DNA from: Methylobacteriaceae bacterium
Lineage (GTDB): Bacteria; Pseudomonadota; Alphaproteobacteria; Rhizobiales; Beijerinckiaceae
Direction of reading: 5' to 3'
Length of the DNA: 64,000 nucleotides
NCBI GenBank assembly: GCA_020638135.1
Contig: JACKJE010000002.1
Coordinates: 124,001 to 188,000 of the forward strand
In this document: positions 25,945-35,180 of the stretch, piece by piece
How positions within the stretch are numbered: the first letter of the stretch is position 1
Layout: each line of letters opens with the position of its first letter
Notes under the pieces: generated by a model
What the model was told of the DNA's origin: nothing
The model's database searches: none
What the model saw: the letters and a program-made list of their open reading frames with translations, nothing else
Position numbers and translations under genes: made by a program

Positions 25945-26640
25945 ATGACGCTCTTGATCTTCGATTGCGATGGCGTGCTCGTCGATTCCGAACCAATCGC
26001 CAATGACATTCTCAGCGAGACCTTGACTGCGCTCGGCCGCCCGATGACCGCGGAGGAATGCATGCGCACGCAGGTCGGCAGGAGCCTGGCCGACATATTG
26101 CGCGAGACGTCGGCGCTCGTCGGCCGCGCATTGCCCGACGGTATCGGCGCGGCGATGAACGAGCGGCTGTTTGCGCGGTTCCGCCAGGAGCTGCGCGCGA
26201 TCGACGGCGTGGCGGCGACGCTCGAGGCGCTGCCGCAGCCGCGGTGTCTCGCATCGTCCTCCCGGCCGGAACGGATCGATCTGGCGCTGTCCGTCACCGG
26301 CCTCGCTTCGTATTTCGAACGCCGTTTCAGCGCGACGCAGGTCGCGCGCGGCAAGCCGGCGCCGGATCTGTTTCTGCTGGCGGCGCGTGAAATGGGTGTT
26401 GCGGCCGCGCGCGCGATCGTGATCGAGGATTCGGTCGCCGGCGTCGAGGCCGCGCGGACGGCGGGCATGCGCGCCATCGGTTTCGTCGGCGGCGGACACG
26501 CCGGGCCGGACCTCGGGCAGCGCCTCGCAACGGCCGGCGCCGTCCGCGTCATAGCTCATATGCGCGACCTGCCCGCCGCGATCGCCGAATTGCAATATGA
26601 CGGTCGCCGAAGCCATCATCGGGCGACCTCGACCACGTGA
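25945..26640 (+). CDS. HAD-superfamily phosphatase
   Basis: A 231-residue hydrolase of the haloacid dehalogenase superfamily, beta-phosphoglucomutase/phosphoglycolate phosphatase type. Motif I is 'FDCDGVLVDSEP' (nucleophile and acid Asp), motif II the Ser in 'LASSSRP', motif III Lys in 'GKPAPDLF' and motif IV 'IEDSVAGVEAA'. Substrate is unknown. An alternative GTG at 25927 is possible, but the ATG directly before 'TLLIFDCDG' fits better. The next gene starts 16 bases after the stop, so they may form a unit. Confidence 0.92.
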   Translation: MTLLIFDCDGVLVDSEPIANDILSETLTALGRPMTAEECMRTQVGRSLADILRETSALVGRALPDGIGAAMNERLFARFRQELRAIDGVAATLEALPQPRCLASSSRPERIDLALSVTGLASYFERRFSATQVARGKPAPDLFLLAAREMGVAAARAIVIEDSVAGVEAARTAGMRAIGFVGGGHAGPDLGQRLATAGAVRVIAHMRDLPAAIAELQYDGRRSHHRATSTT

Positions 26641-26656
26641 AGCGAGCGCCCGATCC

Positions 26657-27181
26657 ATGCCGCGCATTCCCCTGATCGCCGACAATGCCGACCCCCGCAT
26701 ATCAGCCGTCTACGACGCCTTGCGATCGGGCGGACACACGGGCTTTCCCAATCTCTACCGGCTGCTCGGCCACGCGCCGGCCATGCTGAACGCGTGGACG
26801 GGCCTCGCCTGGCCGCTCCGCAACGCGGCGACAACGCCGCGTGGCTTACGCGAATTGATGATCCTGCGCGGCGCGCAGATCATGGGCGCGGATTACGAGT
26901 GGACGCATCACGTGCCGATGGCGTTGGCGGCCGGTATGACGCAGGCGAAGATCGATGCGCTGGCGGACTGGCGTAAGGGCGAAGTCTATACGGACATCGA
27001 ACGCGTCGTGCTGCGGCTCGCCGAAGAAATCACCATCGGCCCCGGCGCGTCGGCCGAATCGATCGCGCAGGCGCGGAACTACTTCAATGAGAGCGAAATC
27101 GTCGAACTCGTGCTGACCTCGTCCTTCTACGCCTGCGTCGGACGCATCCTGCATTCCCTGGATGTGCCCATGGAGGCGTGA
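26657..27181 (+). CDS. carboxymuconolactone decarboxylase-family protein
   Basis: A 174-residue all-helical protein resembling the carboxymuconolactone decarboxylase/AhpD fold, with 'LRELMILRGAQIMGADYEWT' and 'HHVPMALAAGMTQAKIDAL'. The redox CxxC of AhpD is absent, so a peroxidase role is unlikely; a decarboxylase or lactone-handling role is possible but not shown. The frame is open from 26597, but ATG at 26657 avoids overlap with the phosphatase. The stop lies inside a short duplicated sequence at the convergent junction with the capsule permease. Confidence 0.87.
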   Translation: MPRIPLIADNADPRISAVYDALRSGGHTGFPNLYRLLGHAPAMLNAWTGLAWPLRNAATTPRGLRELMILRGAQIMGADYEWTHHVPMALAAGMTQAKIDALADWRKGEVYTDIERVVLRLAEEITIGPGASAESIAQARNYFNESEIVELVLTSSFYACVGRILHSLDVPMEA

Positions 27182-27200
27182 TCAAGTGGAGGCGTGATCA
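27171..27200. repeat. 14-bp direct duplication at a convergent gene junction
   Basis: TGGAGGCGTGATCA occurs at 27171-27184 and again at 27187-27200. The first copy contains the stop of the carboxymuconolactone decarboxylase-like gene and the second the stop of the capsule permease. It looks like a small tandem duplication, or target-site scar, that formed at the capsule locus edge. Confidence 0.6.
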
Positions 27201-28022
27201 GATCGTCAGCAGCTTGCCGCGCAGCAGACGCTCGCCGAGCAGGCCGAGCAGCAGGAAGATGCTGGCGACGCCAATGAGATAGAGGCGATCGACCTCGATC
27301 AGCGTATTGTCCGTGTAATAGGCCGATCGCAGCCAGTTCACGACCTGATAGAGCGGATTCCACGCGAGCCAGCCCTTGATCCGGTCGGGCGCGTAGACGA
27401 GCGGGATGTACGCGCCGGAGGCGGTGAGCAGGCCAACCATGATGAGGATGTAGGCGACCTGATAGAACTGGCCGATCAACGTGCCGAAGACGACGTTGAA
27501 CACGCCAATCCCAATGCCGAGATAGATGGCGATCGCGATCGCCTGCGCCGCCACGACAGGATCGTTCGGCATGAAATCGACGCCGTAGAGCGTGACGCCG
27601 ACGAAGAAGATCGAGGTGACGATCAGCGCGATCAGGATTTCCAGCAAGGCGCGCGCGACGATGAGGTTCATCGGGGTGATCTCGGGCAGGCCAAGCATCG
27701 CCCGATTCTGGTACATGAGAATGTTCATCATGCGGCCGGGATAGAAGCAGAGGATGTAGGGCAGAAGACCCGTGCCGTAGAAGACCGCCGCGCTGTCGCC
27801 GACCGGAGCGATGGCGGCTATCACCATCCGGATGACCAGCAGCATCAGGAGATGGGCGAGCGGCCAGCCGATCGCAATGAGAAAGCCGAGATAGCCGCCG
27901 GCAAAGCGCGTCCGCATGTCCTGCAGCATGACCGCATAGACGACGCGCCAGAAACCCGCGAGCTTCGCGCGGAATTCAGCCGCCGGCCCGCGCACGCGCG
28001 CCTGATGGGCGATCATCGTCAT
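27198..28022 (-). CDS. kpsM: capsule/polysaccharide ABC exporter permease, KpsM-like
   Basis: A 274-residue ABC-2 type permease with six transmembrane segments ('LGFLIAIGWPLAHLLMLLVI' near residue 50). The pattern matches KpsM/Wzm exporters that move a finished polysaccharide chain across the inner membrane. Its ATPase partner is the kpsT gene at 30.6 kb on the other strand. It follows the RgpF-glycosyltransferase gene by 43 bases on the same strand and is likely co-transcribed with it. Confidence 0.92.
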   Translation of the reverse strand: MTMIAHQARVRGPAAEFRAKLAGFWRVVYAVMLQDMRTRFAGGYLGFLIAIGWPLAHLLMLLVIRMVIAAIAPVGDSAAVFYGTGLLPYILCFYPGRMMNILMYQNRAMLGLPEITPMNLIVARALLEILIALIVTSIFFVGVTLYGVDFMPNDPVVAAQAIAIAIYLGIGIGVFNVVFGTLIGQFYQVAYILIMVGLLTASGAYIPLVYAPDRIKGWLAWNPLYQVVNWLRSAYYTDNTLIEVDRLYLIGVASIFLLLGLLGERLLRGKLLTI

Positions 28023-28065
28023 GAGGCGGCACTATAGGGAAAGGCGACGCGACGCGCGAGCAGGC

Positions 28066-30507
28066 TCATTGCGCCGCCTCGCGCAGCAGCGCCACGATTT
28101 CGTCGGCATCCGCGCGCGGGCCCGGCAGCGCGAGCGGCGTGAGCGCGACATGCGGCGTGACGGCGCCGATATTCGGCTCGGCGCCCGCGACAGCCTGCTC
28201 GATCGCGCGGCTCAGATTTTCCGGCGTCGGATCGTCGAGCGCGACGATGGACGGACAGCGCGCGCGCAGATCCTTGCCGGGGAAGGAATTGGCGATGACG
28301 GTGAGACCCGCCTGCGCCATTTCGAGCGGCGGATAGGAGGGATGCGGCGAGAACATGAGCGAAACGCCGACAGAGGCGCGGCTCAGGCGATCCGCATAAT
28401 CGGCGAGCGCAACCTTGCCCTCGATGCGCGCGTTCTGCACGGGATAGACGAGTTCGTCGACGAAACTCTCGCCGAGGAAAGCGATCTCCCACCGGCTCGC
28501 GCGGATAGGATCGCGCTGCTGCCAGCGCGTCAGCGCGGCGCAGATCAGTTCGAAACCATTGCGGTGCACTGTCTGGCGACCATAGACGAGAATCGTCCGT
28601 TCGCGCGCGCGCGGCGCAAGAAGGCCGGCGATCTCCGCGTTGAGTTCGTAGGGCAGGCAGAAGGCGCGGCGGAACGCATATTTCGCGGTCATCGCCGCAT
28701 AGAGTTCTTCAGAATTGATCACGGCGATGATGTCGGCGCCGTCGCGATAGGTCGCTTCGGCCAGCGCATATTTCGAACTCCAGCCGTAGAAATTCGGTTC
28801 GTCGTCCTGCACGAGATAGAGGAAGGGCCGCGCGCCGCCGAAGAAGCGCGCGCGTTCGCGCTCGACGTCCCGAACGAGCCCCGCCGTCCACCAGGCGGTG
28901 GCGACGAAAATGTCGCGATCGCGCAGGTCGAGCCGGCCGACGCCGCGCTCGCTGGCGTCGACGAGGGCGCGCGCCGCCGCGTCATGGCTCGCGACGAAGG
29001 GCGTCGGCGCGTAGCCCGGCAGGGCGGCATAGCCTGCCGGCTCGATCTCGGCGTCGGTCACGACGATACGCTTGTCGAAGGCGGGTCCGAGCGCGTCGGC
29101 CCAGGTCTCGAACAGGCGCAGGGCGGTCGCAACGCCGCCGAAGGTCTGGAGCGGATTGACCGAAGGCACGAGCAGGTTGAGGCGCGGACGCGGATTGCGC
29201 GAGGGATAGGCGGCGATCGGCCGCGTCTCCTTCTGCTGGCGCGCGTAGGGCGCAACTTCCGTATCCACGGCGGCAAGGCAGGGCTGGAACACCTTGAGCC
29301 TTCCATCCGCGATGTCCTTTGGGCCTGCGACCTGCAGCACGGTTGCGCCGAGCGGATAGAGATCGCGGCGGACGATCTTCAGCCACTCATAGCCCCGCGC
29401 CTCGGCGGCCATCAACACGATGCGCTCGATGGCGTGCGCGAGCGTGCCGTCGACCTGGCCGCTTTCCTCGGGAAAGCCGTCGAAGCGCAGACCGAGATCG
29501 AGAAGTCCCCGGATCGCCGCGGAACGCCCCCAGAACATTGAGCCCGAGGGAAATTCGAGCACGCGGTTCTTGTCGATCTCGACGCCCATTTTCCGCATCA
29601 GCCCGCGCGCAAGTTCGTAATCGTAGCCCCAGTTCAGGATGCCGCGGATTTCGAAGAGGTGCTGCGGGAGGACGACGCCCATTTTCGGATCGTCGAACAG
29701 GGCGAGCGCGGCTTGCGCGATCCCGGGGGAGCCAACGAGATTGTCGAGGAGATAGTCGAGCCAGCGCGCAAGCGGCGCGCCGCCGTGCGGCGACTTCTTG
29801 GTGTGGAGATGAAGGAACAGGTCGTAGCGCGCGTAGACGTCGGCGAAACCGACGAATTTGGCGGCTATGTCGCGCCCACGATTGGGCACGAGACGGATCT
29901 CAACCGCACCCTTGCTCCAACCTGTCGTCGCCTTCGCGATTTCGTCCTTCTTGGCCTGTGTGTCCGTCGACACGAAGAGATCGACGCCGAGCGGGATATT
30001 GGCGAGGCGCGCGAGGATCGCCGGCAGGGTTTCAGGATAGAAGGCGTGCACGATGGCCGCGACCCGGCCGGCCGCCTTCGGCTGCGGCGCGAAGCCAAAG
30101 GGGACTTCGAGCGCGAAATCGCAATCGTTGACCGGGCGGCGGGCGGGCACGACGCCGTCCGGCTTGGTCAGGTCGTGAGCATAGTGGTAGCGGACCGCCG
30201 CCGCCCGGGCGGCTGCATTGACGGGATTGCGGCTGCGGCCGAGCGGGGGGTCGTGCTCGGCGGCGATCTGGCGCAGGACCGCGCCGACCGTCGCGCGAAG
30301 CCCCTGGCTGCGAAAAAGGGTCGGGCCGTCGCGCAAAATGTCGCGGGGCGCCAGAAACACGCCGACCGGCTGGTCGATCAGCTTGGCGGCCTCGCGCATG
30401 GCCGCGCCGTAGAGCGCGCCGGCGCCGCGCTCGGTCAGGATGATCCAGCCGTTGCGCAGGTGGCGGCGCACGGCCTGGAGGGTCGTCTCGGTCCTGCCGC
30501 CTGCCAT
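28066..30507 (-). CDS. RgpF-domain / glycosyltransferase fusion for polysaccharide synthesis
   Basis: An 813-residue cytoplasmic protein. Residues about 120-420 form a rhamnan synthesis F (RgpF) domain, shown by 'HAFYPETLPAILARL', 'GVDLFVSTDT', 'LVPNRGRDIAAKFVGF' and 'LFLHLHTKKSPHGG'. Residues about 480-813 form a GT-B glycosyltransferase resembling WsaF-type rhamnosyltransferases ('YLVQDDEPNFYGWSSKYALA', 'ILVYGRQTVHRNGFELI', 'YPPLEMAQAGLTVIAN'). It probably builds a rhamnose-containing chain, exported by KpsMT. ATG at 30507 is preferred because the open frame upstream has no homology. It is divergent from kpsT. Confidence 0.9.
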   Translation of the reverse strand: MAGGRTETTLQAVRRHLRNGWIILTERGAGALYGAAMREAAKLIDQPVGVFLAPRDILRDGPTLFRSQGLRATVGAVLRQIAAEHDPPLGRSRNPVNAAARAAAVRYHYAHDLTKPDGVVPARRPVNDCDFALEVPFGFAPQPKAAGRVAAIVHAFYPETLPAILARLANIPLGVDLFVSTDTQAKKDEIAKATTGWSKGAVEIRLVPNRGRDIAAKFVGFADVYARYDLFLHLHTKKSPHGGAPLARWLDYLLDNLVGSPGIAQAALALFDDPKMGVVLPQHLFEIRGILNWGYDYELARGLMRKMGVEIDKNRVLEFPSGSMFWGRSAAIRGLLDLGLRFDGFPEESGQVDGTLAHAIERIVLMAAEARGYEWLKIVRRDLYPLGATVLQVAGPKDIADGRLKVFQPCLAAVDTEVAPYARQQKETRPIAAYPSRNPRPRLNLLVPSVNPLQTFGGVATALRLFETWADALGPAFDKRIVVTDAEIEPAGYAALPGYAPTPFVASHDAAARALVDASERGVGRLDLRDRDIFVATAWWTAGLVRDVERERARFFGGARPFLYLVQDDEPNFYGWSSKYALAEATYRDGADIIAVINSEELYAAMTAKYAFRRAFCLPYELNAEIAGLLAPRARERTILVYGRQTVHRNGFELICAALTRWQQRDPIRASRWEIAFLGESFVDELVYPVQNARIEGKVALADYADRLSRASVGVSLMFSPHPSYPPLEMAQAGLTVIANSFPGKDLRARCPSIVALDDPTPENLSRAIEQAVAGAEPNIGAVTPHVALTPLALPGPRADADEIVALLREAAQ

Positions 30508-30640
30508 CGGGCCCTGCCGCCTTGCTCCTCTTGCCCTCAGGCCGCCATTCGTCCGCCCGATTGCCGCTTTACGGGCGGGCCGGGATTGCGCCGGCGGCCG
30601 CCCATTGCATCGCTGCACGCGCCTGGGCTAAGCGAGTTCC

Positions 30641-31294
30641 ATGATCCAAATGGACCGGGTCTTCAAGTTTTATCGGACCTACGGCCAGACCAAGGTCGTG
30701 CTCGACCATGTCAGCATCGATTTTCTCGCGGGCTCCAACTACGGGATCCTCGGGGTGAACGGCGCCGGCAAATCGACGATGATGCGCCTGCTGGCGGGCT
30801 CCGAACTGCCCAACAGCGGCCGCATACGCCGCAATGTCCGCGTCTCCTGGCCGCTCGGCTTCACCGGCGGCATGAACATGGCGCTGACGGGCCGCGAGAA
30901 CGTGCAGTTTTTCGCGCGCGTCTACGGGCAGGACGTTCGTCGCACCTTCAATTTCGTCGACGATTTCGCGGAGATCGGCGCCTATATCGACGCGCCGGTC
31001 AAGACCTATTCGTCCGGCATGGTGGCGCGGCTGGCCTTCGGCCTGTCGATGGCGATCGATTTCGACTGCTATCTGATCGACGAGGTGATCGCGGTCGGCG
31101 ACGCGCGGTTCAGCATGCGCTGCAAGGAGGAATTCGGGAAGCGCCGCAGGAATTCCGATATCATCATGATTTCGCATTCCATGGCGACGATCCAGGAGTA
31201 CTGCAATCGCGGCCTTGTTCTGGCCGGCGGGCGTGCGTACATTTTCCACGAAATCACCGAAGCCATTGAACTCTACAAGAAAATGAATGCCTGA
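30641..31294 (+). CDS. kpsT: capsule/polysaccharide ABC exporter ATPase, KpsT-like
   Basis: A 217-residue ATPase of the KpsT/Wzt type without the extra C-terminal sugar-binding domain, so it should be chain-length independent. Walker A is 'GVNGAGKST', the signature is 'YSSGMVARL' and Walker B is 'CYLIDEVIAVGD'. It drives the KpsM-like permease. It is divergent from the RgpF fusion across a 130-base gap that should hold both promoters. A palindromic repeat follows it before the kpsE-like gene. Confidence 0.94.
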   Translation: MIQMDRVFKFYRTYGQTKVVLDHVSIDFLAGSNYGILGVNGAGKSTMMRLLAGSELPNSGRIRRNVRVSWPLGFTGGMNMALTGRENVQFFARVYGQDVRRTFNFVDDFAEIGAYIDAPVKTYSSGMVARLAFGLSMAIDFDCYLIDEVIAVGDARFSMRCKEEFGKRRRNSDIIMISHSMATIQEYCNRGLVLAGGRAYIFHEITEAIELYKKMNA

Positions 31295-31321
31295 GCGTCT
31301 GGCCGAAAACGCGAGCCCTCG

Positions 31322-31423
31322 CCCTGAGGAGCGCCTGAAAGGCGCGTCTCGAAGGGTGGCCGAAGCGCGAAACACTGGATCATGCTTCGAGATGGCGCTT
31401 TCTGCGCCTCCTCAGCATGAGGG
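31322..31423. repeat. paired-hairpin dispersed repeat (REP/BIME-like)
   Basis: Two imperfect inverted copies face each other. The left has CTGAGGAGCGCC with hairpin GCGCC-TGAAA-GGCGC (31331-31345) followed by GTCTCGAAG; the right is the complement with hairpin GGCGC-TTTCT-GCGCC (31394-31408) ending CCTCAGCATGAGGG. This arrangement matches short repeats scattered between genes in Hyphomicrobiales genomes. It lies between two capsule genes and may stabilise or end the kpsT transcript. Confidence 0.8.
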
Positions 31424-31492
31424 ATTTGGGTTCGCGCCGAATTTCGAGACAGTCTCCGAAACGCCTTCGCCATATGTGCCGGGCCTGCGCGC

Positions 31493-32770
31493 ATGAGCGT
31501 GGACGCCGCCGACAAGAGGCTGCCGGCCATCGCTCCGCTGACCGAGGAGCATGCGCTGGAGCAACGCCAGGCGATTTCGCGCGCCTTGCGGCGGGCCGCG
31601 CGGACGGCGCGCGCGCCGGTCAGCGTCATTTCCGGCGGATATCAGGCGCGCGGCGGCGCACGCTGGTTCCGGATCGGCCTCATCGCCAGTTTCGTGCTGA
31701 TGGTCGCCCTGCCCTTTCTCGCGGAAAGCCTGTACTGGGGGCTGATCGCCAGCAAGCAATATGCGACCGAGTTGCGCTTCGCGGTGCGCAGCTCCGAGTC
31801 CGTCCCGCCGCCCCCGGCCGGCCTCGCCGGCCTGCCCGGCGGCGCGCTCGGCGGCGGCGCCTCGCAGGATACGCAGATCGCCGCCAGCTACATTCTCAGC
31901 AAGGCCATCGTCGAGACGCTCGAGCAGACAGTCGGACTACGGCGGATGTTCGGACGGTCGGAGGCTGATTATTTCTCGCGCTTCGATCCGTCAGCCCCCC
32001 TCGAGGACCTGGAGAAATACTGGCGCAAGCGCGCCCATGTCGAGATCGACGGCGCGTCGGGCATCGTGGCGGTCGTCGTGCGCGCCTTTACGCCGCAGGA
32101 TTCGATCCGGATTGCAGGCAAGGTGCTCGACCTTAGCGAGCAACTCGTCAACGACCTGTCGACGCGCAGCCGGCGCGACAGGCTGGAGCTCGCCAAACGC
32201 GAACTCGACCGCGCGGAAGAAGAGCTGCGCCAGCGCACCGCCGCCATGCGCGACGTGCGCGAGGCGCAGGGCGTGCTCGACGCGCGGGCGTCAGCCGACG
32301 CGCTCAACAAGGTGATCGAAAAGCTTCGGCTCGGCCTGTCGCAGGCGCAGCAGGACCTCGCCGCGCTCGGCGAGACCGGCGCCAATTCGCCGACGGCGCG
32401 CGTGCTGCGCGCGCGGATCGCCACGATCCAGTCGCAGATCGACGATTATTCGCAGCAGATCGCGAGCGCCAAGGCGACCAGCGCGGGGCCGAGCCTGGCG
32501 CAGCGCGAGGATCCGCTGTCACGCGCGCAGGTCGAACTCGACATCGCCCGCCAGCAATATGCCGAAGCCTCCGCCGCGTTCCAGCGCGCGCGGGCCGACC
32601 TCGAGACGCAGCACACCTATCTCATGTCGATCCTCAAGCCGACGCTGGCGGAGACGGCGACCTATCCGCGCCGCTGGTGGGAATGGAGCATCGTGGTCGC
32701 GCCGCTCGCGCTCGGCTGGGGTTTGCTGGTCGCGCTTGCTTTCCTGGTGCGCGACAATATGGCTAAGTAG
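31493..32770 (+). CDS. kpsE: capsule export inner-membrane protein, KpsE-like (copy 1)
   Basis: A 425-residue polysaccharide co-polymerase/export protein. A transmembrane helix near residues 58-80 and another near 395-420 flank a periplasmic region with a long coiled coil (about 210-380, for example 'DRLELAKRELDRAEEELRQR'). A flexible Pro/Gly-rich loop 'PPPPAGLAGLPGGALGGG' lies near residue 105. KpsE proteins bridge the inner-membrane exporter and the outer-membrane KpsD channel. A second, shorter homologue lies at 33.9-35.1 kb on the other strand. Confidence 0.9.
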   Translation: MSVDAADKRLPAIAPLTEEHALEQRQAISRALRRAARTARAPVSVISGGYQARGGARWFRIGLIASFVLMVALPFLAESLYWGLIASKQYATELRFAVRSSESVPPPPAGLAGLPGGALGGGASQDTQIAASYILSKAIVETLEQTVGLRRMFGRSEADYFSRFDPSAPLEDLEKYWRKRAHVEIDGASGIVAVVVRAFTPQDSIRIAGKVLDLSEQLVNDLSTRSRRDRLELAKRELDRAEEELRQRTAAMRDVREAQGVLDARASADALNKVIEKLRLGLSQAQQDLAALGETGANSPTARVLRARIATIQSQIDDYSQQIASAKATSAGPSLAQREDPLSRAQVELDIARQQYAEASAAFQRARADLETQHTYLMSILKPTLAETATYPRRWWEWSIVVAPLALGWGLLVALAFLVRDNMAK

Positions 32771-32796
32771 CGCCGCGCTTCGAGGATCGGGCCTTC

Positions 32797-33876
32797 ATGT
32801 TCTTCAACGTCGACAGCGACAGAGGCGCTGTCATCAGCGGCTGGTTCGCCGCCGACAATCCGGCCGTATCGGCGCGCCTCGCAATCCGTGCGCCCGGTCG
32901 CGACGAGGTGATCGTCAAAGCCGACATCCAGCGCGACGACGTGCGCGACCTCGGCATTCACGGAACCGGCCGGGTCGGCTTTCGCATCGACAAGTCGATC
33001 GTGCCCGATCTCGACGAACTGGTGGACGTCGAGATCGTGGAGGCGGACTCGCGCCTGCCGATCTACCGCCGCCTGCAACCGGGGCGGCATCTGGAAAAGA
33101 AGCTGATCCTGTTCGACGCGGCGCTCATGCCGCAACGGCGCGTCCTCGACCAGATCCGCGACAATTTCGCGCTGACCTATTTCTCCTGCGAACGCTATTC
33201 GCTCGAAACAACGCTGGTTCTGATCGGCAATCATCACCCGACGTCGCTGGTCGTGACGGGGCGGCCGAACGTCAACCGCTATGCGAGCCATCTCGACAAT
33301 GCTGGCTTCATCAAGACCGCGCTCCTGCGCGAGCCGTACGAGGAGCTTGCCGAACGTCTGCTGTTCCTCAATCTTCTTTCGCGCTCTCCGTCGGCGCATA
33401 TGGCGTCTAGCTATCTGAGCGGCGTTGCGCCCCTGCTCGATTTTGCGCGCGATTTGCCGGTGACCGATCGCACCGGGATGGTGGCGCATTTCCGCCAGCT
33501 CGACGCGGAGCAGAAGCGCGCGATCGCAAGCCCGATGGTGCGGATGCTCGGCTGCGACGTCGGCGACGAGCCGGAGCGGCGGCATGTCTCGATCGCGCTC
33601 GACAATCTCGCGGGGATGGACGTCGTCGGCTGTCGCGACCACTACGACGCCTTCCGTAACCTGATGTGGCGAACGCTCGGCGCGGATGTGCTGGGCGCGG
33701 AGACACCGACGGCCTTTTCATCCGTCGCCGCGCTGGCCGCCGACCTCAGGCGCGTCGGCGTGATCGGCGATCTGCTCGACCACGACGCCGCGCTCTACAA
33801 GCTGGCGCGGGAAGCGATCGAGGCGGGTCTGTCGGGCAAGGCCGACGTGGCGCACCGCGACACTCAGGCGACGTGA
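32797..33876 (+). CDS. capsule-locus protein of unknown function
   Basis: A 359-residue cytoplasmic protein, 26 bases after the first kpsE-like gene. The N-terminal 90 residues look beta-rich ('FNVDSDRGAVISGWFAADNP', 'VGFRIDKSIVPDL'). The middle has a pattern recalling sulfotransferase-like folds ('NNF'-type core with 'KTALLREPYEELAERLLFLN') but no clear P-loop for PAPS. I cannot assign a reaction. The last 13 bases overlap the convergent second kpsE-like gene. A role in modifying or assembling the polysaccharide is likely from context only. Confidence 0.8.
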   Translation: MFFNVDSDRGAVISGWFAADNPAVSARLAIRAPGRDEVIVKADIQRDDVRDLGIHGTGRVGFRIDKSIVPDLDELVDVEIVEADSRLPIYRRLQPGRHLEKKLILFDAALMPQRRVLDQIRDNFALTYFSCERYSLETTLVLIGNHHPTSLVVTGRPNVNRYASHLDNAGFIKTALLREPYEELAERLLFLNLLSRSPSAHMASSYLSGVAPLLDFARDLPVTDRTGMVAHFRQLDAEQKRAIASPMVRMLGCDVGDEPERRHVSIALDNLAGMDVVGCRDHYDAFRNLMWRTLGADVLGAETPTAFSSVAALAADLRRVGVIGDLLDHDAALYKLAREAIEAGLSGKADVAHRDTQAT

Positions 33877-35066
33877 TCGTTGACGACGGCGGCGAACAGG
33901 GCGCAAATCGCCCAGGCGACGCCGAGCACGGAGAACAGAAGCAGCGTTTTCGCAAAGACCCGAGGCCCGTCCGCCTCCTGCGGCGGAACCGGCGCGACCA
34001 CGACGCCGACATAGAGCTGCTGACGCTCCATGTCCTGGCGCGCATCCTGATAGGCGTTCTTGGCGATCGAATAGATCAGCAGCGCGAATTGCTCGTCGAG
34101 TTGCAGTCGTTCGTATGCGCCCATCTGCGCGGCGACCGCCTGCTCGTCGCCCTTGTCGGTCAGCGATTTCCGCAATTCGGCAATCTGGCGGTCGATCGTC
34201 TCCAGCCTCGCGCGCTCGACACGCCGCGTCGGCGAATCCGGATTGATGACGCCCTTGAGCGTCGCCATGGAGCTTTCGATCTCGAGTTTGTCCGTCGTGA
34301 GCTTGGCGATCTGTTCGTTGATCGACTTGGCGCGAGCGGCGGGGTCGATCAGTACATTGGCCTGCCGGAAAACCGTTACGGCGGCGCGCGCCTTGGCGAG
34401 CGCGTCGGCTGCGGCCGCGACCTCCCGATCGAGCCGGTCGAGCTTGTCGCGCCGGCTGCGCATCGTGATCTCGTTCACCAGCTTCTCACAACGGCCGATC
34501 ACGTCCTGTGAAATTGTCGCGGCGTCCTGCGGCGTGAAGGCCGCGACCTTCATGGTGAGGATGCCCGAGACGACATCGACGCTGGCGACCGCCTGTTTCA
34601 GCCAATAGGCGAGCGCATCCTCGAGACTCGCATCGCGGCCGATGCGCGAGAAGAAATCGACGCCGTCACGCGCGTATCTTGCTTCGAGATACGTCATCCC
34701 GCCGAGGTCCACGAGCAGCGGCTTGCTCTTGATGTAGTTGAGCACGACGAAGGAATTCTGGATCGCCAGGCTCATGCCGGCGGCCGATTGCGCGGCGCGC
34801 GGCTTGTCGCGCGCGTCACGCACGACCATGCGGGTCTCGGCGACGTAATATTTCGACTGCCAGAGCGCGGCATAGAGAAAATAGGCAAGCGTCGGCAGCA
34901 GCACGAACAGCGCGAAAGTCGCGCGGGCGAGCCCGCCGCCGCGCGTCGCGGCGCTCGGCCTCAACGTATCGACGCCGGCGCGCAACAGCGCAGGCGCCTG
35001 GGCCGCGCCCAATCTGGCGAGTTGCCCGGCCTTGCGCGCCAAAGCGGCGCCGACGTGCTGGTTCAA
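33864..35066 (-). CDS. capsule export inner-membrane protein, KpsE-like (copy 2)
   Basis: A 400-residue homologue of KpsE/Wzz-type export proteins. A first membrane helix lies near residues 48-70 ('FALFVLLPTLAYFLYAALW') and a second near 370-395, around a periplasmic coiled coil ('DKLDRLDREVAAAADALAKA'). It is convergent with the unknown gene and points away from the rest of the locus. Two co-polymerase chains in one capsule locus could form a mixed oligomer or serve two polymers. No kpsC or kpsS is visible in the window. Confidence 0.9.
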   Translation of the reverse strand: MNQHVGAALARKAGQLARLGAAQAPALLRAGVDTLRPSAATRGGGLARATFALFVLLPTLAYFLYAALWQSKYYVAETRMVVRDARDKPRAAQSAAGMSLAIQNSFVVLNYIKSKPLLVDLGGMTYLEARYARDGVDFFSRIGRDASLEDALAYWLKQAVASVDVVSGILTMKVAAFTPQDAATISQDVIGRCEKLVNEITMRSRRDKLDRLDREVAAAADALAKARAAVTVFRQANVLIDPAARAKSINEQIAKLTTDKLEIESSMATLKGVINPDSPTRRVERARLETIDRQIAELRKSLTDKGDEQAVAAQMGAYERLQLDEQFALLIYSIAKNAYQDARQDMERQQLYVGVVVAPVPPQEADGPRVFAKTLLLFSVLGVAWAICALFAAVVNDHVA

Positions 35067-35180
35067 GCCGTTCCTCTCGCGCTCGGTCCCCCTGGGCCGC
35101 GTTCTACCGTGGCGCGGGCGCCGCGTCTAATGCGCAGCCGCGGTCTTGACCTGCGGTCCGCCGCCGCTACGGTCGCGGCG

